NCBI GenBank assembly: GCA_002049455.2
Contig: KV919156.1
Location: 1-61,993, forward strand
Length of the DNA stretch: 61,993 bases
Reading direction: 5' to 3'
DNA from: Porphyra umbilicalis
Taxonomy: Eukaryota > Rhodophyta > Bangiophyceae > Bangiales > Bangiaceae
Within the stretch, counting starts at the first letter, position 1; every line of letters starts with the position of its first letter. Shown here one piece after another: positions 33,130 to 44,421 of the stretch. The notes under the pieces were generated by a model. It was not told the origin of the DNA and did no database searches. It saw only the letters and a program-made list of their open reading frames with translations. Position numbers and translations under genes: made by a program.

Positions 33130-36100
33130 ATGGCGACCCGCGTGCGGATGCACTGGGCGCACGCGCCCGGCCCCGAGGCTGGTGGCCTTGCCACCCTTCC
33201 GTCGGGCGCGCTGACGCTGACCAGCGGGGCGGACGGGGCCATCCTCGCGCACCACACGGACGCGTCGGGCGGGCGCCCCTGGTGGCGCGCCTCTGACGGC
33301 GACGGCGATGGTAGCGGCAGCGGCGGCCGCGGTGCGGGCGGCGGGGAGCCCCCTGCCGTCGAACTGTCTGCCGCATCGGCGGCACACGCCAAGCCCATCA
33401 CGACGCTCGCGGTGCACCCCGCCGGCACGCTGCTTGCAACGGGCGACGAGGACTCGTACGTGCGCCTGTTTACGCTGCCGCCCCTGCCGGCGGGGGCGAC
33501 GGCGGGCGCGGGGTCATCTGCGTCGGGTTCCCCCGGGGAGCTCGGCGGCTGGGGGGACGCCGTGTCGCTGCTCGCCGCGCCCGCTCGCTTTGGCCGCCCG
33601 GTGCGCGCGCTGGCCTTTTCTCCGACCGGCTCCCTGCTCGCTGCCGCCGGCGAGGAGCCGGGGGTGCTCAAGCTCATTGCCACCGCCGACCCGACGTCGC
33701 AAGTGTCCATCCTCCGCGGCAGCGTCGGCTCGCGCGCCGATGAGCCGATCGCGGCGCTGGCTTTTGACCCGCTCGGCGATTACGTCGTGTCGGTCGGCAC
33801 CCGGGGGGGCGTCGGCGTCTGGGGGGTCGACGCGGGCGGACTCGTCGCCGAGGCGGACGTGGCGGCCAAACTCATCTCCCCGACGTGCGTCGCGTGGACG
33901 CCCGACGGCTCCAAGGTGCTGGTTGGCGGCGATGCCGGCGCGGTCGTCGTCGCGCGGGAGGCGTGGGGGGTCATCCGTGAGCTCGAAGGCGGCCACGACG
34001 AGGCCGACGATGAAGATGAGGGGGACAGCGGGGGGGTGGGCGCCACGCCCGCCCCGGGCTCGTCCGGCGGCGGGGCGCCCCCGCGCCGCGGCGTCACAGC
34101 CATCTCCGTCTCCCCCGCCGGCGGCTATGTGGCGACCGGCGACGCCGCTGGTGTCGTGGTTGTGTGGAACCTCGGCACCGCCGAAGTCGTCGACCGGTGG
34201 CGCCTCGAAGCCGGTGCGGTGCGGCAGATTGTGTGGCATCCGGCGGCCGCCGCGCTGATTGTGCTCGACGATGGGGGGCACTGGGCAGTCATTGGTGACA
34301 TCCTGCCCGACCACATGCCTCGCTCGTACGACCCGACGCCGTCGCCAGCGGTGGCGCTGGTCGCGGCGGCCGCCGAGGGGACGGGCGGCGGTGGCCGCGG
34401 GCGGGCGGGGGTCGGCCGGCCCCGCGGGCGCCTCGTGCCGACGGCCGCCCAGGAAGCGGGCGACGATGGCGGGAACGGGGGGTGGGGCGACGCCCGGGTC
34501 GACGCTGACGGCAACACCCTCGATGACGCCGGTGGCGGCGGCGACGACGACGACGACGGGGAAGAGGATGCGGTGCACCGACCGGGGGGCAAGAAGCGCC
34601 GCCCGCCACCAGCTGCGGCGGGTGGCAATGACGAAGACGACGGCGGCAGCGACGCTGGTAGCGGCGGCGGCAGCGAGCACGGCAACGCAAGCGACGTTGA
34701 CGGCGGTGGCAGCGGCTCTGACGCCGGCGGAGGCGGCGGCGACTCGGACGACGGCGCAAGCACCATTGGCTCGGGCAGCGGCGGCGAGTCGGACGACTCG
34801 GCCGCCGCCGCCGCGAGGCGGCGCATCGAGCGCGCGCTCGCGGCCGAAGCCGACGCGGCCGATGACGAGTCGGACGCGCCCGCTCGCTCGGATGGCGGCG
34901 GCGGCCGGGGCGGCGGCGGTGGCCCGCGCGGCGCCCGCGGCCGCGACGGCCGGGGCGGGCGCGACAGCAACGGCGGCGGCGGCGGCGGCGGCGGCGGCAG
35001 AGGCGACCGGCACAAGGCTGGGGGCAGCGGCCGCCGCCGCGGAGGCGGCCGCTCGCGCGGCCGCGGCGGCGGCGCCTTCCGCGCGCAGCCGCCCTTTATG
35101 CCATCCTCTACCCCCTGGGACACGGTCGACGCGGCCGGCACGCCGCTGCCCGACGCGTCGCGCATCCTCTGCTGGTCCCTCCTCGGCACCATCACGTCGA
35201 CGGCGGCGGCGACGCACGCGTCGGTCGCGATTGACTTTGCTGACGGGGACCGACGGCCCGTTTCATTTACCGACCACTATGGGTACACGCACGGGTCGCT
35301 CGGGGAGCTCGGCGCGCTCTTTGCCGCCCCCGCGTCGACAGTGCACGCGGCGACCGTATTTTTCCGCCCGTTTGCGTCGTGGGCGGCCAACGCGGATTGG
35401 ACGCTGCCGCTGCCGCCGGGGGAGGCTCCCGCCGCCGTCGCCCTCGGCGCGCGCTTTGCGGCGGTCGCGACGACGGCGGGGCTGCTGCGGGTGCTCTCCT
35501 TGACGGGCGTGCAGACGGACGTGTGCCGCCTGGCGGGGTCGCCCGTGACGCTCGCGGCGGCGGGGGAGCGCCTGTTGGTTGTCACCGCCCTGGGAGGGGT
35601 CCTCCACTACACGCTCCTCGGCGTGGCGGCGGGGAGTGGGGAGGTCAACACCGAGTACGGCGGGGGGGCGCTCCCGCTGACGCCCAAAGCCGCGCTGACG
35701 TGGGCGGGCTTTAGCGCCGACGAGCGACAGCGGGTGGCGGTGTACGATTCCGCCGGCAGCCTGACCGTACTCGCTGACTGCCGCCGCCGTGGCGTCTGTG
35801 GCGGCGGCGACGATGGCGGCGGGGCGGTGCGCCCGCCCGGCCATCACTGGGTGCCGCTGATTATGGATGCGGCAGCCGCCGCCGGCTGCGAGTACCTGTG
35901 GCCGGTCGGACTGTCGGGGGATGAGCTCATTGGCACCGCCTGCTATGGCGGGCGGTCGGCGCCGCGGGTCACTCCGCGGCCGCCGCTGCAGCCGGTGCCG
36001 CTCGGCGCGCCGGTCATTGACGCGACGGCCAGCCGGGCGACGGAGCGCCTCTTCCGCTCGCGCCTCACCGCCGGTGACGCGGTCGCCGCGCACGCGGCGG

Positions 36101-37272
36101 CGGTGGCGACCGCCGACGTCGGCGCGGGCGCCGGGGAGCCCCCCCTCGAGGAAGACGAGGATGCGGTCGAGGCGGCGGAGAAGGCGCTCGCCGACGCTAA
36201 CGTGGCCGTCGACAAGTGCCTCCTCAAACTCGTCGAGGAGGCGGCGGTGGCGGGCAAGGGCGCGCGCGCGTTGGATTACGCCTCCCGCCTGTCGCTGCAC
36301 AAGAGCCACGAGTTTGCGTCGGTGGTCGCCAACCACTACAAGCTACCGGCGCTCGCCGCGCGCATCGCGCGGCTGGCGGCGGTCAAGGACTTCGGGGAGG
36401 ACGCGGGGCTGACCGCGGGCGCGGCGCGCCGCCGCGCAGTCGTGCGACCGGTCGTCATGGCGGCGGCGTCGCCCCCGTGTCCGGGGGCGGCGGCGGCGTC
36501 GGCGGCGGCGGCGGCGGCGGCACCGCCACCACCCCCACGGGTGGGAGTCGTCGACGACGAGGACGAGGACGCGCCGGTCGGGGTTCGCCGAATCCTCCCA
36601 CGCGCCCCCACCGCCGCGGTGCCCGCGCCCGCGGCCGGCGACGCTGCGGCGAATGGCGATGGCGCTGGGTCAACGAGCGACGTGACCGCACCCGGGGAGG
36701 GGGACGGCGCCAAGGCCGCCACCGCAGACGACATGCAGTCGGGCGACGAGGATGACGCGGCCGTCGACGATGACGCGGAGATGGATTCGCTCATGCCCAA
36801 GTCCCGCAAACGCCCCGCGCCGCCGACGGTGCTCGCGATGCTACGCGCCGCGCCGGCGGGGTCCAAGGCAGCGGCGGCCAAGCGCAAGGCCCCACTGGCG
36901 GCGACCGCCGCCGTCGACACGGACGGGAAGGGCGGCGACGGCGGCGGCGGCGGCGGTGCGGCGGCAGACGCTGACGCCGACGGTGCCGCGGCGGCGAGCG
37001 ACGATGAAATCACGCCCGTCGCGGCGCCCAAGAAAAAGGCCCGCACGGCGGCCGGTGCCAAGCCCCGCCGCGGGTCGGTGGCAGCCAAAAAGGCCAGTGC
37101 CGCTGCTGCCGGCGGCACCTCGACCCGCGCGCCCGCCCGCAATCCGTTTGCTGTCAAGCCCGGGGGCGGCAAGAAGGGGGGCGGCGGCGCCAAGGCTGGC
37201 GGCGCCAAGGCGTCAGGCTCCACAAGTGCCTCGCTCTTTGCAGTGTTGGCCAAGGGCAAGACGAGCACGTAG
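33130..37272 (+). CDS. Replisome adaptor Ctf4/AND-1 (WDHD1) homologue
   Basis: A 1,380-aa single-exon protein. Ctf4/AND-1 links the CMG helicase to polymerase alpha and other replisome clients. An N-terminal WD40 propeller occupies about residues 1-400 (KPITTLAVHPAGTLLATGDEDSYVRLF, PVRALAFSPTGSLLAAAGEE, CVAWTPDGSKVLVGG). A roughly 230-residue Gly/Asp/Arg low-complexity linker follows. The SepB-type propeller starts near 653 (PFMPSSTPWDTVD) and includes GYTHGSLGEL, SWAANADWTLPLP, AAVATTAGLLRVLSLTGVQ and LTWAGFSADE. The helical trimerisation/client region is at about 973-1095 (RLFRSRLTAGDAV, ALDYASRLSLHKSHEFASVVANHYKLPALAARIARLA). These blocks match the animal and fungal proteins in order. The tail is acidic then Lys-rich, with an NPF near 1337; no HMG box is evident. 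The ATG at 33130 was chosen because WD homology begins just after it. Confidence 0.92.
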   Translation: MATRVRMHWAHAPGPEAGGLATLPSGALTLTSGADGAILAHHTDASGGRPWWRASDGDGDGSGSGGRGAGGGEPPAVELSAASAAHAKPITTLAVHPAGTLLATGDEDSYVRLFTLPPLPAGATAGAGSSASGSPGELGGWGDAVSLLAAPARFGRPVRALAFSPTGSLLAAAGEEPGVLKLIATADPTSQVSILRGSVGSRADEPIAALAFDPLGDYVVSVGTRGGVGVWGVDAGGLVAEADVAAKLISPTCVAWTPDGSKVLVGGDAGAVVVAREAWGVIRELEGGHDEADDEDEGDSGGVGATPAPGSSGGGAPPRRGVTAISVSPAGGYVATGDAAGVVVVWNLGTAEVVDRWRLEAGAVRQIVWHPAAAALIVLDDGGHWAVIGDILPDHMPRSYDPTPSPAVALVAAAAEGTGGGGRGRAGVGRPRGRLVPTAAQEAGDDGGNGGWGDARVDADGNTLDDAGGGGDDDDDGEEDAVHRPGGKKRRPPPAAAGGNDEDDGGSDAGSGGGSEHGNASDVDGGGSGSDAGGGGGDSDDGASTIGSGSGGESDDSAAAAARRRIERALAAEADAADDESDAPARSDGGGGRGGGGGPRGARGRDGRGGRDSNGGGGGGGGGRGDRHKAGGSGRRRGGGRSRGRGGGAFRAQPPFMPSSTPWDTVDAAGTPLPDASRILCWSLLGTITSTAAATHASVAIDFADGDRRPVSFTDHYGYTHGSLGELGALFAAPASTVHAATVFFRPFASWAANADWTLPLPPGEAPAAVALGARFAAVATTAGLLRVLSLTGVQTDVCRLAGSPVTLAAAGERLLVVTALGGVLHYTLLGVAAGSGEVNTEYGGGALPLTPKAALTWAGFSADERQRVAVYDSAGSLTVLADCRRRGVCGGGDDGGGAVRPPGHHWVPLIMDAAAAAGCEYLWPVGLSGDELIGTACYGGRSAPRVTPRPPLQPVPLGAPVIDATASRATERLFRSRLTAGDAVAAHAAAVATADVGAGAGEPPLEEDEDAVEAAEKALADANVAVDKCLLKLVEEAAVAGKGARALDYASRLSLHKSHEFASVVANHYKLPALAARIARLAAVKDFGEDAGLTAGAARRRAVVRPVVMAAASPPCPGAAAASAAAAAAAPPPPPRVGVVDDEDEDAPVGVRRILPRAPTAAVPAPAAGDAAANGDGAGSTSDVTAPGEGDGAKAATADDMQSGDEDDAAVDDDAEMDSLMPKSRKRPAPPTVLAMLRAAPAGSKAAAAKRKAPLAATAAVDTDGKGGDGGGGGGAAADADADGAAAASDDEITPVAAPKKKARTAAGAKPRRGSVAAKKASAAAAGGTSTRAPARNPFAVKPGGGKKGGGGAKAGGAKASGSTSASLFAVLAKGKTST

Positions 37273-37797
37273 GCGAGCACGTAGTCGTGGGTAGACGGGG
37301 GGACGGACGAGTTGGTCGGCTGGGGAGCGCTCGCCAGCTTGCGTGTTGTATTTTTTTTTTGTTCTGTTGTCGGGTTCCTTCTGGCACTGTACTTGCGTAG
37401 AATCAGGGGGGGCGCCTGTCTCACCATCAGCCTCGTAGCCTGGGCTCGTGGGCGAAACCAGAACGAGTACTACACGATGCGCGATGCTCACCCCGGATGC
37501 AACCGAGGGCTGCGCCATTCAAGGCTGCTTGCGGCCAGGCCGCAGTGCGGGAGTGCTGGACATTCAAAGAGATGACAAGCACGTTCTATGTCCGCCTGCC
37601 AATGGCGCCAAGCAGACAGCGTGAAACGGGGGGCACGGGCGAAGAGCCAGCAAGACAATCCCACAAAGGCGGTCACAGCCAGCTCACTACGCGGTGGGCA
37701 ATACACTACACTACCCAAGACGAACTAATGGTTGCAATGGGGGTGTGGCAGCTGCCACGCGCTGCGTAGAGGAAACGGCGGCGGCGGCACTCCTCGT
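37273..37797. other. Intergenic region between convergent genes
   Basis: 3' flanks of the Ctf4-like gene (+) and the Cys-rich repeat gene (-). A T10 tract lies near 37351. No gene is recognised. Confidence 0.4.
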
Positions 37798-38727
37798 CTA
37801 GTAGGTACGGCGGCAAACGTTGTACTGGCACTCGCTGCCCTTGACGCAGACGGTCCGCGTGTAGCCGCCGCACGGCCCGCCCACCGGCGACTCCTTGGCA
37901 CACTTGCCCGATTCACAGCGAGTGCCATCCGCGCAGAAGGAGTTGGTAGACCCGCCGCACGGCCCGCCGGCCGCCGACTCCTCCTGGCACAAGTTGTTCT
38001 TGCACTCAGTGCCAGCAGCGCACGTGTACCCGCTGTCGGCGCCGCACGTACCGCCGAGCGGCGACTCCTTGGAGCACCGGCCGTCGGTGCACGTCGCACC
38101 TTCGTCCTTGCAGTAAGCGTTGCTCGAGCCGCCGCACGGCCCACCGACAGGCGACCCCGTCTGGCACATGCCGTCCTGGCAATCCGTCCCATCCACGCAC
38201 GTGTACCCGCTGTCGGCGCCACACTCACCGCCGAGCGGCGACTCCTTGGAGCACCGGCCGTCGGTGCACGTCGCACCTTCGTCCTTGCAGTAAGCGTTGC
38301 TCGAGCCGCCGCACGGCCCACCGACAGGCGACCCCGTCTGGCACATGCCGTCCTGGCAATCCGTCCCATCCACGCACGTGTACCCGCTGTCGGCGCCACA
38401 CTCACCGCCGAGCGGCGACTCCTTGGAGCACCGGCCGTCGGTACACTTGGCCTCGTCGTCCTTGCAATAAGCGTTGGTCGAGCCGCCGCACGGCCCGCCG
38501 ACTGGCGATTCCGTCTTGCACGTCCCGTGCTCACATTTGCCTGGGGAGCGGCACGTCTGCCCATACTCGCCGCACTTGCCACCCAGGGGGACTCCATAGT
38601 ACGTGGAGCGCGCGGTCGTCGATAGCGCGACACCGCCCCCGGCAGGGACGGCCGTGACGGTCACAAACGACGACACGGTCAGCACCGTCGCGACGGTGGC
38701 GACCACGGCGACACGGGCACCCACCAT
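37798..38727 (-). CDS. Secreted cysteine-rich tandem-repeat protein
   Basis: A 309-aa protein beginning with a signal peptide (MVGARVAVVATVATVLTVSS..., cleavage likely near residue 26). The remainder is about nine Cys-rich modules of about 29-30 residues. Each has the form GGxCG followed by CxxGxxCxxGxCxxxSP, and modules alternate ESPLGGECGADSGYTC and SPVGGPCGGSSNAYC types. Cysteine spacing suggests small disulphide-bonded EB/EGF-like units, but I do not recognise a named family. Two module pairs are almost identical in DNA with a 177-bp (59-aa) period near 38051, 38228 and 38405, so recent duplication is likely. Location is probably extracellular matrix or cell surface. The ATG at 38727 was chosen because it opens the signal peptide; the frame is open further upstream. 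Confidence 0.8.
   Translation of the reverse strand: MVGARVAVVATVATVLTVSSFVTVTAVPAGGGVALSTTARSTYYGVPLGGKCGEYGQTCRSPGKCEHGTCKTESPVGGPCGGSTNAYCKDDEAKCTDGRCSKESPLGGECGADSGYTCVDGTDCQDGMCQTGSPVGGPCGGSSNAYCKDEGATCTDGRCSKESPLGGECGADSGYTCVDGTDCQDGMCQTGSPVGGPCGGSSNAYCKDEGATCTDGRCSKESPLGGTCGADSGYTCAAGTECKNNLCQEESAAGGPCGGSTNSFCADGTRCESGKCAKESPVGGPCGGYTRTVCVKGSECQYNVCRRTY
38051..38580 (-). repeat. 177-bp near-identical coding tandem repeat, about three copies
   Basis: The same string (starting CCGCCGAGCGG on the plus strand) recurs at 38051, 38228 and 38405, exactly 177 bp apart. The first two periods are almost identical and the third has more differences. Confidence 0.9.
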
Positions 38728-39967
38728 GATGAACGGGTGCGGAGGGGCCGAAGACAGGAGCGCGGGCGGGCAGGGGCAACGGGAGGCGTTGGTCACAGAA
38801 CCGGTCGTGGGGTGTGGTTGGTGGCCGATGAAGAGTGCGCTACTGATGGGATGAGGACAAGACGCCCCCCCAACTGCAGGCCAGCCAAGCTCTTATAGGC
38901 CGCCGCAACAGCCGCTGACGCCGCGCTACGGCAGAGAAACCAGCGCCAACCGTCCTTGCAGGTGGGCACCGACCGCCGCCACTGCGTAGAGCGCTGCTAG
39001 CCCACGCATTCCCCTTCCTGCACCACGTCCGCTCGCTCCGTCCGCCTGCCAGCCCGAATGACTCCCACCCGTTCGATGTCCGCCGCGACAAGACCCAGCA
39101 GCCGCTTCCACCCGCCGCGTGAGCCGCCCGCCCCCGCCCCGGAGCGACTCGAGGCGGCGCCAGACAAGCCAGCCATCTGGTCAGAACCACCACCCCATCA
39201 AACCCGGGACGGCCCGCTGCGGAGGCCACCACCAAACCATCGTTGGTGGGGTGGACGACCACGATTCGGGCGGGTCGGCTGGTGAACATGATTCCAGGCG
39301 GTCTACGGACGCCAGCAGCCGCCCGAGCGGGCGGCGTATGCTCCCCGCGGCCACCACGTATCAAGTGAACCGAAGAGACAGGGACCGACCAAAAAACAAG
39401 GTTGGGCGCCCCCCCCTCCTTCCCAGCACGCGCTGGACTGCCGCGGGCGCTGTGGTGTGTCCCGCGTCGTCGCGCACCAGGCAGTGCCCCCCAAGGCCAC
39501 AGCGTCCGTCGGCCCGCGGTGGCGGTGTGACGCCCCCGTGGCCAACGAGGCCGGAAAAACCCTAGACGCCCGCGCCGCACGTCGCGGTCTAGCAGGGTGC
39601 GCCATTGGAGGCGTAGGACGAAGCGGGAAGGGGGGAGATCTCACGTACAGACACGCTGGCACACTCAGCCGGAGCAGATGCGGCCGATGGAAGCCGCAAT
39701 GGGCATCCCCGCTGGTGGGGGGTGCGGCACCGAGAACCTGGGGACCCGCGGCGGCCAGCAAGGCGTACAAGCCGGCGCGTGGCCGAGAGCTTGACGACGG
39801 GGGGCCCCACGAAAGCCGCCGGCCAGTAGCGGGTTGGGGATAATCCGGCATGGTGCCGGGGGCGAGTAGGCGACCAGGTGAACGGAGGGAGTTGAGCGCA
39901 GGCCGCCGCTGTGCCGACCAGCGGGGAACACGGCGGGAGCAGCGGTGGCAACCATGCATGCGGCACC
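38728..39967. other. Intergenic region, no recognised gene
   Basis: Promoter of the Cys-rich repeat gene at the left. The rest has overlapping open frames without motifs on both strands. Confidence 0.4.
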
Positions 39968-41128
39968 CATCGTCACCGCCGGCAGAATCCCCATCCAACC
40001 GGGTTTTAGATGGGCCTTGGATGTTGTCTCATCACTCTTTGGATGTTGACGGATGGGCGTCACCCGCTCATCCAAGCCCATCCATCAGAGTTTTCGATGG
40101 GATACCGCTGGGCTTTGGATGGGCTTTGGATGTGCGTTCTGAGATGATGGCGTAGTCCCGAGTTCCGCCCGTGAGTTCTTCGAGTCGAGGTGGCCCGCTC
40201 GAGAGACAGCGTGTGATCCTCGGCAGGCTCGGCCGTTTCATTTTCAGAAACCCCAATGTACAACCAAGAGACCATGTGATTGGCTACCAGTCGCACGTGG
40301 TTTGGCCACACCGCGCAGCAGTTTGGGCCGATGCACTTGGTCTGCTGGTACCACAAGTATTTTATTGTGTAGCATGCCAATTGCACGTGCCTTGATTGGT
40401 GCCCGCCGTCCTCACGACCGACTCCGAATCCAACGAGGTGAAGTCGCGGCGGAGGCAAAGCTGCAGCGTTCGTGACTGCAGTGCCACAGCGCATGTGCAG
40501 GCGACCTCGCAATGGGCTTGCGGCGTCCGTGATTTCGAAAAGCACTGTGCAAGTGACGGATTTTTTGCACTCTCAAAGCGAATAGCGGAGCGCTGCGTGG
40601 AGCACGGCGTTTTGCGATGTCTCCGACTCTTCGCGATTTTCGAGGCCAAGTCATCTCCTGTCGCTATCTGTCGGCGTGAAGAAGACGACCGTCGGTCTGG
40701 TCGTGTCGTCGACGACGCGGACACAATCTACAAGATTTGAATGTAAATTACTATGAATCGTGGGAGTTGCATCGCAGAACAGCAAGAATCGACCTCGTGC
40801 CGCCGACGCCGCCGAGCACGGCGGACAGGATGGGACTCGTACGGGGGCTACAGTTAGCAAGGGCCCGCCACAAGACTAGAAATGATGCTGGCCCAATGAG
40901 ATGGCGGGATATCTCCGCGGCCGTGACGAGGGCCGAAAAGAAACGGCTGTGCTGCACAAAAACCCGATGACTTTTGACTGGCCTCGGTCGAGGAAGCCCA
41001 TCCAAGTAACTCTTTGGATGGGGAATCGGGGGGCGCTCACAGACGTCAAAAACGCCCATCCATCAGAGTTTTGGATACGGATAGGCTTTGGATGGGGACG
41101 GATGGGGATTCTGCCGGCGGTGACGATG
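39968..41128. mobile_element. Inverted-repeat DNA element with perfect 29-bp termini (1,161 bp)
   Basis: The 29 bp at 39968-39996 (starting CATCGTCACCGCC) and at 41100-41128 are exact reverse complements. Inside each end are clusters of CATCCAAAGCCCATCC-like motifs in both orientations, resembling subterminal transposase-binding repeats. A 114-codon plus-strand frame (40396-40740) in the middle has no recognisable transposase motif. I see no clear target duplication, so the superfamily is unassigned; a Mutator-like element or a foldback element are options. Confidence 0.75.
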
Positions 41129-42120
41129 CACGGCGACGGGGACAGGAGGGCTGATGGCAAAAGTCTTTCGACCGAGAGAGGGGATGAAGTGCACCAGATG
41201 ACGTCGGAAAGGACGACCCTCGAAGTCTCGGCGCGATGTCAAGATCGGTACCGCCCAGCCGTCGGGCCTCACCAGCGCCGGCCGCCCAGCCGTCGGGCTC
41301 ACCGGGGCCCGCCGCCCAGCCGTCGGCCTCACCGCGGTGAGGCACCCGGGCTGCGGGCGACGGGGGGGGGCCCCTCTCCGAGGCCAGGTCCCCATGCTAT
41401 GGGGCGATTTTTTTTTTTGAATACCCCAGGCAGGCCTCAGTTTGATTTCGCAGCGTTCTGTGTGTATTTATGTACTTGCCACGTGTGCGTTTTGTGCACG
41501 CAATTATACTGTATTAAATGTGTTCATGACATACTTGTGCGTTCCCGCTCCGATCAGTTTGACTGCCAGGAGAGGGCCCTCTCCACAACGCTGCCACAAC
41601 GCTGCCTCCTCCAGCCCTGGGGCTACAGGAGGCAGCGTTGTCAGCACTCGGTTCTGTGGCATGTTATGGTGCCCAATTCAAACGCTGTCCTTCCCGGCCA
41701 TCCTGGCTCTGGTGGTCTTTTCATGGCCCCCGCCCACAAGTGTCCTGCCCTCCACCGCTTCCCGAGCCAACGCCCTCCGCACCAGGGGCGGCGGGCTGCC
41801 GGTGTCCCGGCCATCGACGGTTTGGTGCTCCCCCCGCGTGGCCACGTGCGCACGGGCGCCGCCAGCGGCCGCGTCGCGGCCAGGAGGCCGTCGGACACCC
41901 CGTCAGCGCCCGCCTCGTCCGCGCGGTGGCTGGCCACGTAGGCGGAGGCGGACGCCCACGCGGTTGCCGCCGCCGCCCCGCTGAGCACCCCCCCCAGGCC
42001 CCACTGAGCACCACGTTTGGAGTGCGAGAGCGGGGAGAGAGGCACAGGGCGCCCCGCCGCGGCGGACCCCGCACCGGCACGCGGTCGTTCGACTCGCCAC
42101 CGCTCGCCGTTGACGCGTTT
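41129..42120. other. Intergenic region
   Basis: Includes a T10 run near 41408 and a lower-GC patch at 41440-41560. Around 41585-41640 a GGAGGCAGCGTTG-type motif appears in inverted orientation (GCCTCC...GGAGGC) forming a possible hairpin. No gene is recognised. Confidence 0.35.
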
Positions 42121-44390
42121 CCGCCGCCGTCGGTCGCGCCACCGCCGTCACTGTCGACGCAGGCGGGGGTGGCCGTGGCGGCCAGCCGCCGCGAGTCGGC
42201 GCCGCCGCGGGCCGTCCCGTCGGCCGCGCCGGTGGCGGCAGCGTCGGCCATGTCGGCGGCGGCGGCGGCCATGGCCTCGTCTGGCCGTGACTGCCCGAGC
42301 TGCGCGGGCGGCTGGGGGAGCGCCGCCTCCGCCACAAAGGCGGGGGGGGGGGGTTGGGGGCGGCAGCGGGGGGGGGGGAGCGCCGCCGCCGCCGCAACGG
42401 CGGCGGTGAGCGGCGGCGTCGTCCGCTCGGCCGCACCCGGCTGGCGGCCACACGGCCCGCGCCGCCCCTGCCGCCATCCCCGCACCCGCTTCCGGCGGCC
42501 CCGTGGCAACGGCCTTGAGCGCCTCGGCCTCCGCGCACCTCGCGTCGGGCCGCCCTGCCGCGGCGTTGGCCGTCGCGTCGCACGGCGGCGTGGCGGAGGC
42601 GGGGGGGCAAGGGGCGGGGGAGGGGGGGGGGTAGCGCCGCTGCCGCCGCAACGCCTGCGGCGAGCGGCGGCGTCGCCCGCTCGGCCGCACCCGGCCGGCA
42701 GCCACAAGGCCCGCGCCGCCCCTGCCCCCATCCCCGCACCCGCTGCCGGCGACCCCGCGGCAACGGCCTCGAGCGCCTCGGCCTCCGCGCTCCTCGCGTC
42801 GGGCCGCCCCGCCGCCGCGTCGGCAGCCTCATCGCGCGGCGGAGTCACCGCGTCGTGCGGCGGCGTCACCGCAGCCGCCGCGACTGTGACAGCATTACTG
42901 CTGGTCAGGCCTCGGCACGGGGCCCTCTTCCAGTCACGAGGGGGTTAGCCGATCCGGAAAACCGGTCGGACAGGATCCACTACAAATCCCGACCACCGTC
43001 AAACCCGTTCTGGGCAAATATGCCTAAGTTCCGCATATTTCGAGTCGTTCCGGTGGCGATCCACTTGTGATCACCCCGTGGCTCACCAACCATAACCGCG
43101 ATCTCGAGACTTCCCTGGGACTAGTAACTCCCCAGGGTGGGCCCCCAGTTAAGGGCCTAATTTTGTGTAATCCCAACTTGGATTATTGACTTGTATTACT
43201 TCGCGCCCCTGACCCCGGGGCGCCGCAAGGGTGTCACGTAGCACCCTTCCCCCGCCTCTACTCAAGGCGGTATTCGAAGCTTCGGCCGTCCTCCGCTGAG
43301 ACTGGCCCCATGGGCCCGGAGGGGAGGGTTTTCCGAGGGTCCTTTGAGGGTATCTGAGGAGGGTTTTCTGAGGGTCCGTTGAGGGCGTCTGAGGAGGGTT
43401 TTCCGAGGGTCCTTTGAGGGTGTCTGAGGAGGGTTTTCTGAGGGTCCGAGGGGAACGGACGGGATAAGAGGGCGAGGCGTGAGTGTCGCCTCGAGGCCTT
43501 CGACGCGGGCAAGTAAACTTCCGGTCACACAACTCGTGTTTGTCGCTCGGGGCGCCTTCCCCCGGTCGACGCCGTGCGTGTGTGCTCTTCGGGGTTTCCT
43601 TCCGGGGCGGGTACTCCCCGACAGGACTACCCGGCGACACGGTTTGGCTCGCCCTCCCCCCAACTGGATGGGGTGGGCTGAGCGTGTTGTCACAGCGACC
43701 ACCGCGTCGCCAGCCGCCGCGACCACCGCGTCGCCAGCCGCCGCGACCGCGGCACCGTCGGCCACCTCCCCCACTTCCTCCGCCAGCCTCGCCGCCGCCG
43801 CATCGGCCGCCGCGACCGCCGCGTTGGCGTCTGCTTCCGCTTCTGCCGCCGTCTCAGTTGCCGTCGCCTGCCGTGCCACTTCGACGCGGGCGGCGGCAAC
43901 GGCGGCGGTGACGGCGGCGGCGTCCGCGGCCGCGGTCGCCGCCGTCACCGGTGCCCACGACGGGAGGCGCGCGGTCGTCCCCCGCGGTTCGCCGACGGGG
44001 GTGACGCTGCAACGCACCGCCACGGCGGGCGACGCGTGCCACGCGGCGGGCGCTGCGGCCGCGCGGACGGGAGAAACCTGTAGCGTACGGGGGGGGCGCC
44101 GAATGTGAGGTGGGAGGGGAGGGGGGGGGGGTCCACGCCGCCGCTTTGGATTCGGTGGCGGGCGGGGGAGTGCGCGAGGGGGGGGGGCGGAGGGACCGCC
44201 GCCACCGCAACGGCGGCGTCGAGCGGCGGCGTCGCCCGTTCGGCCACACCAGACCGGCGGCCACACGGCCCGCGCCGTCTCGGTTGCCGCGCCGGCCGCG
44301 TTGGCGTCGGCTTCCGCTGCCGCCGCCGCCTTTGTAGCCGCCGCCTGCCGCGCCGCGTCGGCGCGGACGGCAGCACCGCCGCTGACGCCG

Positions 44391-44421
<31 letters not shown>

